Below, piece by piece: positions 23,507-32,473 of a stretch of 64,000 nucleotides of DNA. The number at the start of each line of letters is the position of its first letter. Within the stretch, counting starts at the first letter, position 1. The DNA is from Lachnospiraceae bacterium (lineage in GTDB: Bacteria; Bacillota; Clostridia; Lachnospirales; Lachnospiraceae), in NCBI GenBank assembly GCA_017431515.1, contig JAFRKV010000023.1, positions 62,001-126,000 of the forward strand, in the 5' to 3' direction. The notes below the pieces were generated by a model. That model was not told the DNA's origin. It ran no database searches and saw nothing but the letters and a program-made list of their open reading frames with translations. The translations under genes were made by a program, and so were the position numbers.

Positions 23507-26239
23507 ATGAACTACGGAAAACAGGGAACAAGCAAACAGAAAAAGAAGCTGACCAGCAAGGGAAAGATGATCAACCGGAAGGTCGGCGTGCTGGTGGGAA
23601 AGATCGCCATGGTGGCGCTGGCCGCGGTGGTGATCGTCGGCGGCTGCATGGCGTACGGCATGATCCGCGGCGTCCTGGACGCGGCGCCGGACATTGACGA
23701 GATCGACGCCACCCCCACAGGCTATCTGACCACAGTGCTGGATAATCAGGGAAATGTGACCGCAACTCTGGTGGCGTCCGGGGCAAACCGTGTCTATGTG
23801 ACGCTGGATGAGATCCCGGTGGATCTGCAGCATGCGTTTGTCGCCATCGAGGATGAACGGTTTTATGAGCATAACGGCATTGACCTGAAGGGAATCGCCA
23901 GAGCCGGTGTGACGGCCATCCGGAACAAGGATTTTTCCCAGGGCGCGTCCACGATTACCCAGCAGCTGCTGAAGAATAACGTCTTTACCGGATGGACCTC
24001 GGAAAGCTCCATGGCGGAAAAGCTGGAGCGGAAAATCCAGGAGCAGTATCTGGCGATCCAGCTGGAGAAAAAGCAGGATAAGGACTGGATCCTGGAAAAC
24101 TATCTGAACACCATCAACCTCGGCCAGAACAGCCTCGGCGTGCAGGCGGCGGCGGAACGGTATTTTAATAAGGACGTCTCCGATCTGACGCTGTCCGAAT
24201 GTGCCGTCATTGCAGCGATCACCCAGAATCCCTCCAAGTACAATCCGGTGAGTCATCCGGAGGACAACAAAAAACGCGCCACCGAGGTGCTGAAAAAAAT
24301 GCTGGAGCAGGGCTACATCAAGCAGGCGGATTATGACATGGCGCTGAACGATGATGTGTACGACCGGATCCAGATCGTCAATGCGGAAAATTCCAGCTCG
24401 GACATCACCTCTTATTTCGTGGATGCTTTGACGGATCAGGTCATTGATGATCTGATGGGGATCAAAGGGTATACGGAGGCTGAGGCCTATAAAGCGCTCT
24501 ATCAGGGCGGACTCACCATCTATTCCACCCAGGATCCCGGGATTCAGGAGATCTGCGATTCGGAAGTCAATAATGTGGATAATTACGGAAGCTCCCCCCA
24601 CAAGATCTCTTTTTCCTATCGTCTGACGGTGGTACATTCCGATGACAGTTACAGCAATTACAGCGAGCAGACCATGCGCTCCTTTTATTCCTCCGGCGGA
24701 TCGGTGTATTCCCTGAATTTTGACAGTGAGGAAGAGGCCCAGACAGCCATTGACCAATACCGGGAAGCGGTGCTGCAGCCGGGTGACGAGATCGTCGGAG
24801 AGTCCGTGACCTTTACCATCCAGCCTCAGGCGGCCATGACGGTCATTGACCAGAGCACCGGGGAAGTGAAAGCGCTGGTGGGCGGCAGAGGCGACAAATC
24901 CGCCAGCAAGACGCTGAACCGCGCGACAGGGACTACGAGACAGCCGGGATCGACGTTTAAGATCCTCGCTTCCTATGCGCCGGCGCTGGATACCGGCGAA
25001 TTTACGCTGGCTTCCGTACAGGACGATGCGCCGTTTAATTACAGCAATATCGCGCAATCGCCTGTGAACAACTATGACCATACCTATCGCGGTTACACGA
25101 CGATCCGCGAGGGTATCATCCGCTCCATCAATATCGTGGCGGTGAAGACCCTGACGGATATCGGGACGACGACGGGATTTGATAAGCTTTTGGATTTTGG
25201 CTTTACCACCCTGGTGGAGCAGGATAATTCGCAGGCCTTGGCGCTGGGCGGCATCACCAACGGCGTGAAAAATCTGGAACTGACTGCGGCCTACGCCACC
25301 ATCGCAAACGGCGGCGTCTATACAAAACCGCGGTTTTACACCCAGATTCTGGATCATCAGGGGAATGTGCTGATCGATAATACCCCGCAGACAAGGGAGG
25401 TGCTGCAGCCCACCACGGCGTGGCTCTTAACCGACGCCATGAAGGACGTGATGACCGCGCCCGGCGGTACCGGGGCGCCTGCGTATTTCGGGGACACCAT
25501 GACACAGGCCGGAAAATCCGGTACGACCTCTGATAACCGTGACGCACTCTGGGCGGGCTTTACGCCTTACTATACCTGCGTGGTCTGGGGCGGATATGAT
25601 GACAACTCCACCCTTTCCTATACCACCTATCCGAAGCTCCTTTGGAAAGCGGTGATGTCCCGGATTCATGAGGGACTGCCGAATCAGGATTTCGTTCAGC
25701 CGCCGGGGATCGTCACCGCAGTGACATGCAAAAAGTCCGGAAAACTGGCCATCGACGGTCTTTGCAATCTGGATATGCGCGGGTCCATGGCGCAGACGGA
25801 ATATTTTGCGGAGGGCACGGTGCCGGAAGAAACCTGTGACCACCACGCTCTTGCGACGGTCTGCTCCGCTTCCAATATGCTGGCCACCACGTCCTGTCCG
25901 CCGGAGTTCCATGTGTCCGGAGTTTACCAGGTGGGCGGTACCAGCGGCACGGCGGATGACCCCTATCGTTTGACGGCGGGCGCCTTGACCAGCGGCTGTA
26001 TCATCCATCCGGGGGCGGTATTGACCAATCTCGGTTCCTATGCCGCCATGGCCATCGCCACCAATGATGCCAACGGTATGACGGAAGAACAGGCGGCAGC
26101 GGCCGCGGAGGCAGCAGCGACCGCGGGAATGGGATCGCCGGAACAGCAGCAGATCGACGCGGCAAATCAGGCGGATCTGGAGGCGCAGCAGGCGGCATGG
26201 GCAGCCATGCAGCAGCTGTACGGTCTGACCGGACAGTAA
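23507..26239 (+). CDS. Class A penicillin-binding protein (transglycosylase/transpeptidase)
   Basis: Polymerises glycan strands and cross-links peptidoglycan outside the membrane. 910 residues: a basic cytoplasmic tail, one membrane anchor (about 30-52), and a GT51 domain with catalytic Glu115 in AIEDERFYEH and QGASTITQQLLKN. The transpeptidase domain has SxxK at Ser482-Lys485 (PGSTFK), SxN in the SIN block, and KSG at 670-672. The Ala/Gln-rich C-terminus (EEQAAAAAEAAATAG onward) is a disordered tail. It starts six bases after the TPR gene, so co-expression is expected. Confidence 0.95.
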   Translation: MNYGKQGTSKQKKKLTSKGKMINRKVGVLVGKIAMVALAAVVIVGGCMAYGMIRGVLDAAPDIDEIDATPTGYLTTVLDNQGNVTATLVASGANRVYVTLDEIPVDLQHAFVAIEDERFYEHNGIDLKGIARAGVTAIRNKDFSQGASTITQQLLKNNVFTGWTSESSMAEKLERKIQEQYLAIQLEKKQDKDWILENYLNTINLGQNSLGVQAAAERYFNKDVSDLTLSECAVIAAITQNPSKYNPVSHPEDNKKRATEVLKKMLEQGYIKQADYDMALNDDVYDRIQIVNAENSSSDITSYFVDALTDQVIDDLMGIKGYTEAEAYKALYQGGLTIYSTQDPGIQEICDSEVNNVDNYGSSPHKISFSYRLTVVHSDDSYSNYSEQTMRSFYSSGGSVYSLNFDSEEEAQTAIDQYREAVLQPGDEIVGESVTFTIQPQAAMTVIDQSTGEVKALVGGRGDKSASKTLNRATGTTRQPGSTFKILASYAPALDTGEFTLASVQDDAPFNYSNIAQSPVNNYDHTYRGYTTIREGIIRSINIVAVKTLTDIGTTTGFDKLLDFGFTTLVEQDNSQALALGGITNGVKNLELTAAYATIANGGVYTKPRFYTQILDHQGNVLIDNTPQTREVLQPTTAWLLTDAMKDVMTAPGGTGAPAYFGDTMTQAGKSGTTSDNRDALWAGFTPYYTCVVWGGYDDNSTLSYTTYPKLLWKAVMSRIHEGLPNQDFVQPPGIVTAVTCKKSGKLAIDGLCNLDMRGSMAQTEYFAEGTVPEETCDHHALATVCSASNMLATTSCPPEFHVSGVYQVGGTSGTADDPYRLTAGALTSGCIIHPGAVLTNLGSYAAMAIATNDANGMTEEQAAAAAEAAATAGMGSPEQQQIDAANQADLEAQQAAWAAMQQLYGLTGQ

Positions 26240-26260
26240 GGAATTCAGGAGACAGCATTC

Positions 26261-26974
26261 GTGTATACTTATCAGACCAGAATCAGTTACAGCGAGACCG
26301 GAGAGAACGGGACGCTCCGGCCGGCGGAGTTAATCGATGCATTTCAGAATTGCAGCACCTTCCAATCCGAGGCGCTTGGCATCGGACCGGCGTATGCGAT
26401 CAAAAAACAGGAGGCGTGGCTCGTGGCCTCCTGGCATATTCAGGTGGAACGCCTGCCCGTATTCGGAGAAGCGGTGGAGATCTCCACCTGGCCCTACAAG
26501 ATGGACCGGTTTTTCGGTTACCGGAATTTTACCATGCGGGATGCATCAGGCGAACTCCTCGCCTGTGCGGATTCCTGCTGGTTTTATTTTGACAATGGAA
26601 AGCAGGCATTGATCCGCGTCTCTGAGGAGATGAAGGAGATTCTGGGAAAGGAGATCGAACCGGCACTTTCCATGGAAAAGCAGCCGCGCAAGATTGCGCT
26701 GCCGGATGCCATGGAGCAAAAGACATCTTTTCCGGTGAGACGGTCGGATCTGGATACGAACCATCATATGAATAACGGCCGGTATGTGCATTATGCCGCG
26801 GAATATCTGGAGCCGGATGCCATCGTAAGGGATATCCGGGTGGAATACGTGAAGGCGGCGATGCCGGAGGATATCGTTTATCCGCAGGTGCGTGCTGACG
26901 CGGGGATCACGACAGTGAACCTGTCGCAGGAGGACGGCAAACCCTTTGCGGTGGTACAGTTTTTGACGGAGTAG
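26261..26974 (+). CDS. Acyl-ACP thioesterase
   Basis: Releases fatty acids from acyl carrier protein. 237 residues forming two hot-dog domains. The first carries WLVASWHIQVERLPVFGEAVEISTW split over about 45-75, FGYRNFTMRD and CADSCWFYFD; the second has SDLDTNHHMNNGRYV (about 165-180), where the Asn and His correspond to the catalytic residues of FatA-type enzymes. GTG 26261 is used, with CAGGAGAC upstream. The next gene begins three bases after the stop. It links membrane lipid metabolism to this wall-synthesis group only by position. Confidence 0.9.
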   Translation: MYTYQTRISYSETGENGTLRPAELIDAFQNCSTFQSEALGIGPAYAIKKQEAWLVASWHIQVERLPVFGEAVEISTWPYKMDRFFGYRNFTMRDASGELLACADSCWFYFDNGKQALIRVSEEMKEILGKEIEPALSMEKQPRKIALPDAMEQKTSFPVRRSDLDTNHHMNNGRYVHYAAEYLEPDAIVRDIRVEYVKAAMPEDIVYPQVRADAGITTVNLSQEDGKPFAVVQFLTE

Positions 26975-26976
26975 AC

Positions 26977-27816
26977 ATGGGATTACGACTGGGTGAAGTA
27001 CAGACGCTGACAATCAGAAAGGAAACGTCCTTTGGCGTTTATCTGGGAGAAGACGGAAACGAAGGGGAACAGGTGCTGCTTCCGGCGAAGGAAGTACCGG
27101 AAGGGGCGGCGCCGGGCTCGACGCTTTCCGTTTTTTTGTATCTGGATTCAGAGGATCGCCCCATCGCGACCACAGCGGAGCCGCTGCTGACCATGTACGC
27201 ACCCGCGGCGCTGACGGTCAAAGAGGTGACAAAGATCGGCGCGTTTCTTTCCTGGGGGCTGCCGAAGGACTTGTTTCTCCCTTATAAAGAGATGACGGAA
27301 AAAGTGCGGGAAGGGGAAACGGTGCTGGTGCGCCTGTATCTGGACAAAAGCGGGCGGCTCGCCGCCAGCATGAAGAAACTCTATGCCCTGCTTTCCGTAA
27401 AGGCGCCATACCGGGCGGGGGACGAAGTGCAGGGACGCATCTATGAATTCGGCCATGATTTCGGAACCTTTGTCGCAGTGGATGACCGGTATTCGGCCAT
27501 GATCCCGCGTCATGAGGATGTGGGAGGCCTGAGGATCGGGACTGTGGTAACGGCCAGGGTCACCAACGTGAAGGAAGACGGGAAACTGGATCTGACTCTG
27601 CGGGAAAAAGCATACGCCCAGCTCGATGCGGACGGAGAGCGGATTCTTTCGCTGCTCGATTCTTACGGCGGTGTACTTCCTTTCACGGAGGCCGCGGATC
27701 CGGAGGTGATCCGGCGGGAGACGGGGCTGTCCAAGGCAGCGTTTAAGCGCGCAGTGGGGCGGCTCTACAAGGAACGAAGGATCACGATCACGGAGCATAG
27801 GATCCGGAAGGCCTGA
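26977..27816 (+). CDS. cvfB: S1-type RNA-binding protein, CvfB family
   Basis: 279 residues: three consecutive S1-like OB folds (about 1-65, 70-135 and 145-210, the last with GRIYEFGHDFGTFVAVDDRYSA split by its strand turn and the LDLTLRE ending) followed by a winged-helix region (VIRRETGLSKAAFKRAVGRL). This arrangement is that of CvfB, a conserved Gram-positive protein that binds RNA and affects virulence genes in staphylococci. ATG 26977 follows the thioesterase stop directly. A bidirectional terminator (27826-27862) ends the operon. Confidence 0.88.
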   Translation: MGLRLGEVQTLTIRKETSFGVYLGEDGNEGEQVLLPAKEVPEGAAPGSTLSVFLYLDSEDRPIATTAEPLLTMYAPAALTVKEVTKIGAFLSWGLPKDLFLPYKEMTEKVREGETVLVRLYLDKSGRLAASMKKLYALLSVKAPYRAGDEVQGRIYEFGHDFGTFVAVDDRYSAMIPRHEDVGGLRIGTVVTARVTNVKEDGKLDLTLREKAYAQLDADGERILSLLDSYGGVLPFTEAADPEVIRRETGLSKAAFKRAVGRLYKERRITITEHRIRKA

Positions 27817-27825
27817 ATGGAAAAG

Positions 27826-27862
27826 AAAAACGCTGCCGCGAAATGCGACAGCGTCTTTTTTG
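27826..27862. terminator. Bidirectional intrinsic terminator
   Basis: AAAAACGCTG and CGC pair with GCG and CAGCGT around a GAAAT loop, with A-run and T-run on the two sides. It serves cvfB on the plus strand and the YjfB-like gene on the minus strand. Confidence 0.88.
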
Positions 27863-27872
27863 ATTGCTTCTC

Positions 27873-28079
27873 CTATGCGAATGCGTCGAAATTGCCGCCT
27901 AAATGCGGCGCCACCGACTGCTCCATCATCCTGGTCATGGCGTCGCCCATGGTATTCATCGTGTCCAGACTTTTGCCGAATACGGCAAGCCCTACATCGG
28001 ACATCACGCCCTGCGCGGACTGCATCTGACTCGCTGCGCTGATAAACGCAGTGGGATCAACGACATCTGTAATGTTCAT
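27873..28079 (-). CDS. YjfB-family putative motility protein
   Basis: 68 residues beginning MNITDVVDPTAFISAAS and ending EQSVAPHLGGNFDAFA. The helical body with AQGVMSDVGLAVFGKSLD and the end motif PHLGGN are characteristic of the small YjfB motility family found in flagellated Firmicutes and some proteobacteria. ATG 28079 is chosen because GGGAGGTGAC lies right before it; the upstream GTG at 28088 sits inside that site. It is monocistronic and shares a terminator with cvfB. No other motility gene is in the window, so the name rests on sequence resemblance only. Confidence 0.72.
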   Translation of the reverse strand: MNITDVVDPTAFISAASQMQSAQGVMSDVGLAVFGKSLDTMNTMGDAMTRMMEQSVAPHLGGNFDAFA

Positions 28080-28262
28080 AAGCGTCACCTCCCTTTCGCT
28101 TCAACGGGATTCTTCGTGTAAATCATTATACGACGGTCATTCGACTTTTGCAATCATTTTGTTTTTCCTTCTGCTTTTCTGCTCTGTTCCTTTATACGAT
28201 GGAAGAGGCAGGTTGGCAAAAAGTATTTTGATTTTTTGATTATCGCAAAAAAGAATGATTTT

Positions 28263-28273
28263 CGTGCTATAAT
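28263..28273 (+). promoter_or_regulatory. Extended -10 promoter of the potassium transport operon
   Basis: TGCTATAAT (TG at 28265-28266, TATAAT 28268-28273) with no good -35 at 16-18 bases. The leader to TTG 28347 is about 67 bases. The 28080-28346 gap otherwise shows only AT-rich sequence; no riboswitch fold was recognised. Confidence 0.6.
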
Positions 28274-28346
28274 GTGGAAGTGCTTTTTTGCAAAGCGCCA
28301 AAGGAGTGCTGAAAAACTCCGTAAGATCGACCGCAGGAGGTCTGTT

Positions 28347-29711
28347 TTGAATCGGATACGGATTTCACCCATACAATTCATTCCGCTTAGTTTTTTGCTG
28401 ACAATTCTGGCCGGCGCCATCTTGCTCATGCTTCCTTTTTCCAGCGCGCCGGGAGAAAACACCGGATTTACCACTGCATTGTTTACCGCGACGACTTCCG
28501 TCTGCGTGACGGGTCTGGTGGTGGAGGATACCTTTTCCCATTGGAGCCTTTTCGGGCAGGCGATCATTCTCCTGCTGATCCAGATCGGCGGGCTGGGCGT
28601 GGTGTCGGTGGGTGCCGTGATTGCCCACGCCGGAGCGCGGAAGATCAGCCTCGGAGAGCAGAAGCTGATCGGGGATTCATTAAATGTCGACGGGAACCGA
28701 AGCCTGATGTCCTTCTTGTTCCGTATTTTTTGCGGCGTTTTCATCGTGGAGGGGATCGGCGCCGCCCTTTATGCGGTGGAACTGGTGCCGAAGCTGGGGG
28801 CGGAAAAAGCCCTGTGGGCATCCCTGTTTCAGTCGGTATCCGCGTTCTGCAACGCCGGCATGGATGTGATCGGACCGGACAGCATGATCGGCTTTCGGAA
28901 TTCGCCTCTGATGATGGGTGTGACGATGGCCCTGATCATTCTCGGGGGCTTGGGCTTCGTCGTCTGGTTTGACGTTATCAGTAAGGTCGGACAGGGGATC
29001 AAAAGACGCCTCGGGCCTGTGGCCACATTTCGCCGTTTGTCGGAGCATACCAAGGTGGTGCTTGTCATGACGGCGTTTCTGCTTGCGTTCGGCACGCTGG
29101 GAGTTTTTGTGTCAGAGTATCATAATCCCGGCACCATCGGAGAGATGAGTCTGGCGGAGAAGCTGGGCAACAGCCTTTTCCAGTCCGTGACATACCGTAC
29201 CGCCGGATTTGCTTCGCTCCCGCAGGATCAATTGACGGAGACCACCTGCATCATGGGCTATGTGCTGATGTTCATCGGCGGCTCGCCGGTGGGAACGGCC
29301 GGCGGCGTGAAGACCGTGACGATCTTTCTTGTGCTCATGAACGCGCTTTCCTATATAAAAGGAAAAAAAGAAACCGTGGTGTTTCACAGGAGAGTCTCCG
29401 AGGAAATGATGCGGAAGGCCTCGGCGGTGGTTCTGGTCAGCGTCGGCACGGTTTTTCTGATGACGCTGCTGTTGATGTCGAGAGGAGGCATTGCGCTGAC
29501 CGATGCGTTGTATGAAGTCACAAGCGCGCTGGGAACGGTCGGTTTGTCGAGAAATCTGACGCCGCATCTGGATGAGGTCGGACGGTACGTGATCATCTTT
29601 TCCATGTACCTCGGCAGGATCGGTCCGATCTCCATGGCGCTGCTTTTTGCTAAAAAATCCGGCGCCGAGAACAAGATCCAGCACGCGGATGGCAAATTTT
29701 ATGTGGGATGA
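28347..29711 (+). CDS. TrkH/KtrB-type potassium uptake membrane subunit
   Basis: Pore-forming subunit of a Na+- or H+-coupled potassium transporter. 454 residues with repeated pore-loop motifs: TTSVCVTGLVVED, SVSAFCNAGMDVIG, TYRTAGFASLP and TSALGTVGLSRN, each with the selectivity Gly. TTG 28347 is chosen because AGGAGG (28335-28340) is six bases upstream; reading from 28236 would run through the promoter. It overlaps or abuts its regulatory partner at 29726, as usual for ktrBA operons. Confidence 0.92.
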   Translation: MNRIRISPIQFIPLSFLLTILAGAILLMLPFSSAPGENTGFTTALFTATTSVCVTGLVVEDTFSHWSLFGQAIILLLIQIGGLGVVSVGAVIAHAGARKISLGEQKLIGDSLNVDGNRSLMSFLFRIFCGVFIVEGIGAALYAVELVPKLGAEKALWASLFQSVSAFCNAGMDVIGPDSMIGFRNSPLMMGVTMALIILGGLGFVVWFDVISKVGQGIKRRLGPVATFRRLSEHTKVVLVMTAFLLAFGTLGVFVSEYHNPGTIGEMSLAEKLGNSLFQSVTYRTAGFASLPQDQLTETTCIMGYVLMFIGGSPVGTAGGVKTVTIFLVLMNALSYIKGKKETVVFHRRVSEEMMRKASAVVLVSVGTVFLMTLLLMSRGGIALTDALYEVTSALGTVGLSRNLTPHLDEVGRYVIIFSMYLGRIGPISMALLFAKKSGAENKIQHADGKFYVG

Positions 29712-29725
29712 GGAGGAAACAGGAG

Positions 29726-30361
29726 ATGGGTAAATCGGTAGCAGTGCTAGGACTCGGAAAATACGGCAGGAGTCTGGCGGAGCATTTGTATGATGCGGGG
29801 GCAGATGTCCTTGCCGTGGATAAGAATAAGGATCTCATCGCGGATATCGCGGACAAGTGCACCACAGCGGTGTGTGCGAATCTGACGGACGAGGATGCGG
29901 TCATGGCACTGGGATTGCAGAATATGGATATTGTGGTTTCCGCCATAGGCAGCAATCTGGCAGCCAGCATCATGGCGGTTGCCGTGGCAAAGGAGCAGGG
30001 CGTCCCGCTGGTGGTCGCGAAATCCTCTTCGGAACGGATGTCTTCCCTTCTGAAAAAGGTCGGCGCAGATAAGGTCATTGACCCGGAAGGGGAAGGCGGA
30101 GAACGATCGGCCAGGATTCTCCAGTCCATGTCATTCAGGGATTTTTTCAAACTGGACGACAACATGTATTTAATAGAGACGAATCCGAAAAATGAATGGA
30201 TCGGGAAGACCCTGGTGGAGCTGGAACTGCGGCAGACCATGAATCTGAACGTGATCGCCGTGAAGGAGAAAGGCATGCATTGGCATTTTATCGATCCACA
30301 GTCGCCGATTGTCGAAGGTTGTCAGCTATTGATCGCAATGGAAAAAAAGAAGCGGATTTGA
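29726..30361 (+). CDS. TrkA/KtrA-type potassium transport regulatory subunit
   Basis: Cytosolic ring-forming protein that gates the membrane subunit by binding nucleotides. 211 residues: RCK-N domain with SVAVLGLGKYGRSLAEHL, the acidic LAVDKNKDLI end of the second strand, and VVAKSSSERM; then an RCK-C domain (about 135-211). ATG 29726 has AGGAGGAAACAGGAG upstream; ATG 29708 overlaps the previous stop and is less likely. Right after its stop comes interspersed repeat A. Confidence 0.9.
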   Translation: MGKSVAVLGLGKYGRSLAEHLYDAGADVLAVDKNKDLIADIADKCTTAVCANLTDEDAVMALGLQNMDIVVSAIGSNLAASIMAVAVAKEQGVPLVVAKSSSERMSSLLKKVGADKVIDPEGEGGERSARILQSMSFRDFFKLDDNMYLIETNPKNEWIGKTLVELELRQTMNLNVIAVKEKGMHWHFIDPQSPIVEGCQLLIAMEKKKRI

Positions 30362-30365
30362 GATG

Positions 30366-30508
30366 ATACGCACGCCAAAAGTGCCATGCGATGAAATCGC
30401 ATGTGCACTTTGCGCTGGGAGGCGTTTCGACGTGCTAGCACGACAGAAAGCCTCTCAACGCAAAGGTCACAATGTCACTTCGTGACATGTGACTTTTGGA
30501 GTGTATAT
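30366..30508 (+). repeat. Interspersed palindromic element, copy A
   Basis: Core 30375-30499 (125 bp), bounded by CCAAAAGT and ACTTTTGG. Inside are nested hairpins: ATGCGAT/ATCGCAT, a central one around CGTGCTAGCACG, TTTGCG with CGCAAA, and GTCAC/GTGAC near the end. It is clearly homologous to copy B at 41053-41192, sharing CAAAAGTGCCATGCG, TGCACTTTGCG, TGCTAGCA, and an identical block CGCAAAGGTCACAATGTCAC followed by TTCGTGACATGTGACTTTTG. It starts a few bases after the ktrA stop and holds no gene. Type and function are unknown; a REP/MITE-like DNA repeat or mRNA 3' structure is possible. Confidence 0.8.
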
Positions 30509-30544
30509 CAGAAGAGAAAATGTTACAACAGCGGAGAATCGGGG

Positions 30545-30573
30545 TTGACAGCGGAAACGTCGTTTGCTATAAT
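30545..30573 (+). promoter_or_regulatory. Perfect consensus sigma-A promoter of the NlpC/P60 gene
   Basis: TTGACA (30545-30550), a 17-base spacer ending in TGC, and TATAAT (30568-30573): full consensus plus extended -10. Transcription should begin near 30580 and give a leader of about 100 bases holding a WalR-like box and a hairpin. Confidence 0.92.
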
Positions 30574-30589
30574 CGGTTTCGTAATGATT

Positions 30590-30606
30590 TGTAACAAATA
30601 TGTAAC
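30590..30606 (+). promoter_or_regulatory. WalR (YycF)-like box
   Basis: TGTAAC-AAATA-TGTAAC fits the WalR direct-repeat consensus TGTWAH-N5-TGTWAH exactly. WalR controls wall hydrolases in Firmicutes and the next gene is an NlpC/P60 endopeptidase. The box lies downstream of the start point, a position more often linked to repression. Confidence 0.6.
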
Positions 30607-30623
30607 AAATAGATGTGACGATA

Positions 30624-30653
30624 GAGTCAAAAGTGACATGTGACTTTTGACTC
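30624..30653 (+). repeat. 30-bp miniature palindrome related to the interspersed element (copy C)
   Basis: GAGTCAAAAGT (30624-30634) pairs with ACTTTTGACTC (30643-30653) around an 8-base loop. Its right half GTGACATGTGACTTTTG is identical to the right end of copies A and B, and the left half matches their left end, as if the interior were deleted. It lies in the 5' leader of the NlpC/P60 gene. Confidence 0.7.
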
Positions 30654-30682
30654 GCTTGTATAACATTTCCAACGGAGGATTT

Positions 30683-32311
30683 ATGAAGAATCGAGCAGTA
30701 CGGGCTTTACTTTGCGGGATGTTTTGCATCGTAATCTCAGGCGCAACCATCGCAGAGGTATCGGCAGCACCCACCGCGGGCGTGATCAGCGCCATTGCGG
30801 GCCGTTCCGCATCAGTACAGACAGCAGCAGCGAGAGAGACCAGCAAGGGAACCGCTGATGCGCCCGTTGCGACAGAAGGAGAGACAACGACCGAGACGGC
30901 CGGCACATTGACCGCAGGCGCGACGTCAGGCGTATTTGCATCCCTTGCACCGGCAGCGGAAGGGGAAGCGCCGGCAGCGGAACTGACCGGAGAGATGCCG
31001 GCAGCAGAAAGCGCCGCACCGGAAACGACAGTAACTGGCACCGCACCCGCAGCAGCGGAGACCCCCGCAGCACCGGAAGCGGCACAGACACCTGCAGCAG
31101 AGACACCGGCAGCTGAGACAACCGCAGACACCACCGGGACAGCGCCGGCTTCCACACCGACCACAAGCTCCGGCGTGATGCAGGCCATGGCGAATATCCT
31201 TTCCGAGACGGAAGCCGTGCCGCAGCAGGAGAAGACGGAAGAAGCAGCGACAGGCGCGGAAGGCGCCACCGGTGAAGAAGGCGCTGCATCCGGCACAGAA
31301 GCTGCAGAGGGAGAAGGCAAGGCACAGACCGGCGAAGCGGCAGGAGAGAAACAAACAGATGAATACGCCGATATCGGCATCGCCACGGTGACGGATTTTG
31401 TGAATGTCAGAAGCGAAGCCAGTGCAGACAGCGAGGCAGTCGGCAAGCTTTATGCCAATAACGCCCTCAAGGTGCTGGAAAAAACGGATGACGGCGCATG
31501 GTATCATATCAAATCCGGTGATGTGGACGGGTTTGTATCCGCGGATTATGTGTCTGTCGGAGATGAGGATCTGATTAAGCAGGCCTCCAACCGGACAGCG
31601 ACGGTACATACGGAGACCCTTTTCGTACGCGCCCTTCCGTCACAGGATTCCGACATCATCGGCATGGTTCCCGACGGGGAAGATCTGACGGTAACCGATG
31701 AGACCTATGTGGACAGCTGGGGCTGGGTCGGTGTTTCCATTGAAGAAGGTTCCGGTTATGTTTCCATGGAGTTCGTGGATCTCGATAACCGTTATACCTA
31801 TGGTGAGACAAAAGAGGCAGAGGAAGCCCGTCTCGCCAGAGAAGAAGAAGAGCGCAGAGCGGCAGCGGCAGCAGCAGAGCAGGCACAGTCGCAGTCGAAG
31901 TCACAGAAGAGTTCTTCCTCGTCTTCCGGCAGTTCCGGCGGCGGCGGTTCCTATGCGGCAGCAGGCTCCGGATCCGGCGGGTCGGTTGCGAATTACGCGC
32001 TGCAGTTTGTCGGCAACCCGTATGTATACGGCGGATCGTCCCTGACGAACGGCACAGACTGCTCCGGCTTTGTCATGAGTGTTTATGCGAATTACGGCGT
32101 GGGTCTTCCCCATTCCTCCAGCGCGATGCGCGGTGTGGGATACGGCGTGGATCCGTCCCAGATGCAGGCCGGCGATATCGTCTGCTACAGCGGACACGTA
32201 GGCATCTGCATCGGCGGCGGCCAGATCGTGCACGCGAGCACGCCTGCTACCGGCATTAAAGTGTCCAGCGCATATTATCGTGACATTCTTGCGGTACGAC
32301 GGATCTTCTAA
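30683..32311 (+). CDS. Secreted NlpC/P60 endopeptidase with two SH3-type domains
   Basis: Cell-wall hydrolase that cuts muropeptide stems outside the cell. 542 residues: signal peptide (about 1-33), a long Ala/Thr/Glu/Pro-rich disordered region (to about 225), two bacterial SH3 domains (about 228-300, with FVNVRSEASADSEAVGKL, and 300-370, with LFVRALPSQDSDIIG), an Ala/Ser/Gly linker, and a C-terminal NlpC/P60 domain with Cys460 (TDCSGF), His505 (GHVGI) and His517 (IVHAS). ATG 30683 follows ACGGAGGATTT. The consensus promoter and WalR-like box suggest high, stress-tuned expression. A terminator follows. Confidence 0.93.
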   Translation: MKNRAVRALLCGMFCIVISGATIAEVSAAPTAGVISAIAGRSASVQTAAARETSKGTADAPVATEGETTTETAGTLTAGATSGVFASLAPAAEGEAPAAELTGEMPAAESAAPETTVTGTAPAAAETPAAPEAAQTPAAETPAAETTADTTGTAPASTPTTSSGVMQAMANILSETEAVPQQEKTEEAATGAEGATGEEGAASGTEAAEGEGKAQTGEAAGEKQTDEYADIGIATVTDFVNVRSEASADSEAVGKLYANNALKVLEKTDDGAWYHIKSGDVDGFVSADYVSVGDEDLIKQASNRTATVHTETLFVRALPSQDSDIIGMVPDGEDLTVTDETYVDSWGWVGVSIEEGSGYVSMEFVDLDNRYTYGETKEAEEARLAREEEERRAAAAAAEQAQSQSKSQKSSSSSSGSSGGGGSYAAAGSGSGGSVANYALQFVGNPYVYGGSSLTNGTDCSGFVMSVYANYGVGLPHSSSAMRGVGYGVDPSQMQAGDIVCYSGHVGICIGGGQIVHASTPATGIKVSSAYYRDILAVRRIF

Positions 32312-32324
32312 TGGATGACCAGAC

Positions 32325-32356
32325 AAACCCCTGTGTGAACGCACAGGGGTTTTTTG
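32325..32356 (+). terminator. Intrinsic terminator of the NlpC/P60 gene
   Basis: AACCCCTGTG pairs with CACAGGGGTT, loop of six, then six T residues. Confidence 0.93.
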
Positions 32357-32473
32357 GTGGACAATTTTCCCTGCCTGATTTTCTGTAAAAACAACGGAGA
32401 AAATTTAATCAATCCGTTCAAAAAAACAATTTGCACAAAAAGCGTTTCCGAGGGGTAAGAATTAAATCGTGAG

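Noticed and set aside
30366-30508. Insertion sequence or transposon remnant
   Set aside because: No transposase fragment or flanking target duplication is visible; kept only as a palindromic repeat.
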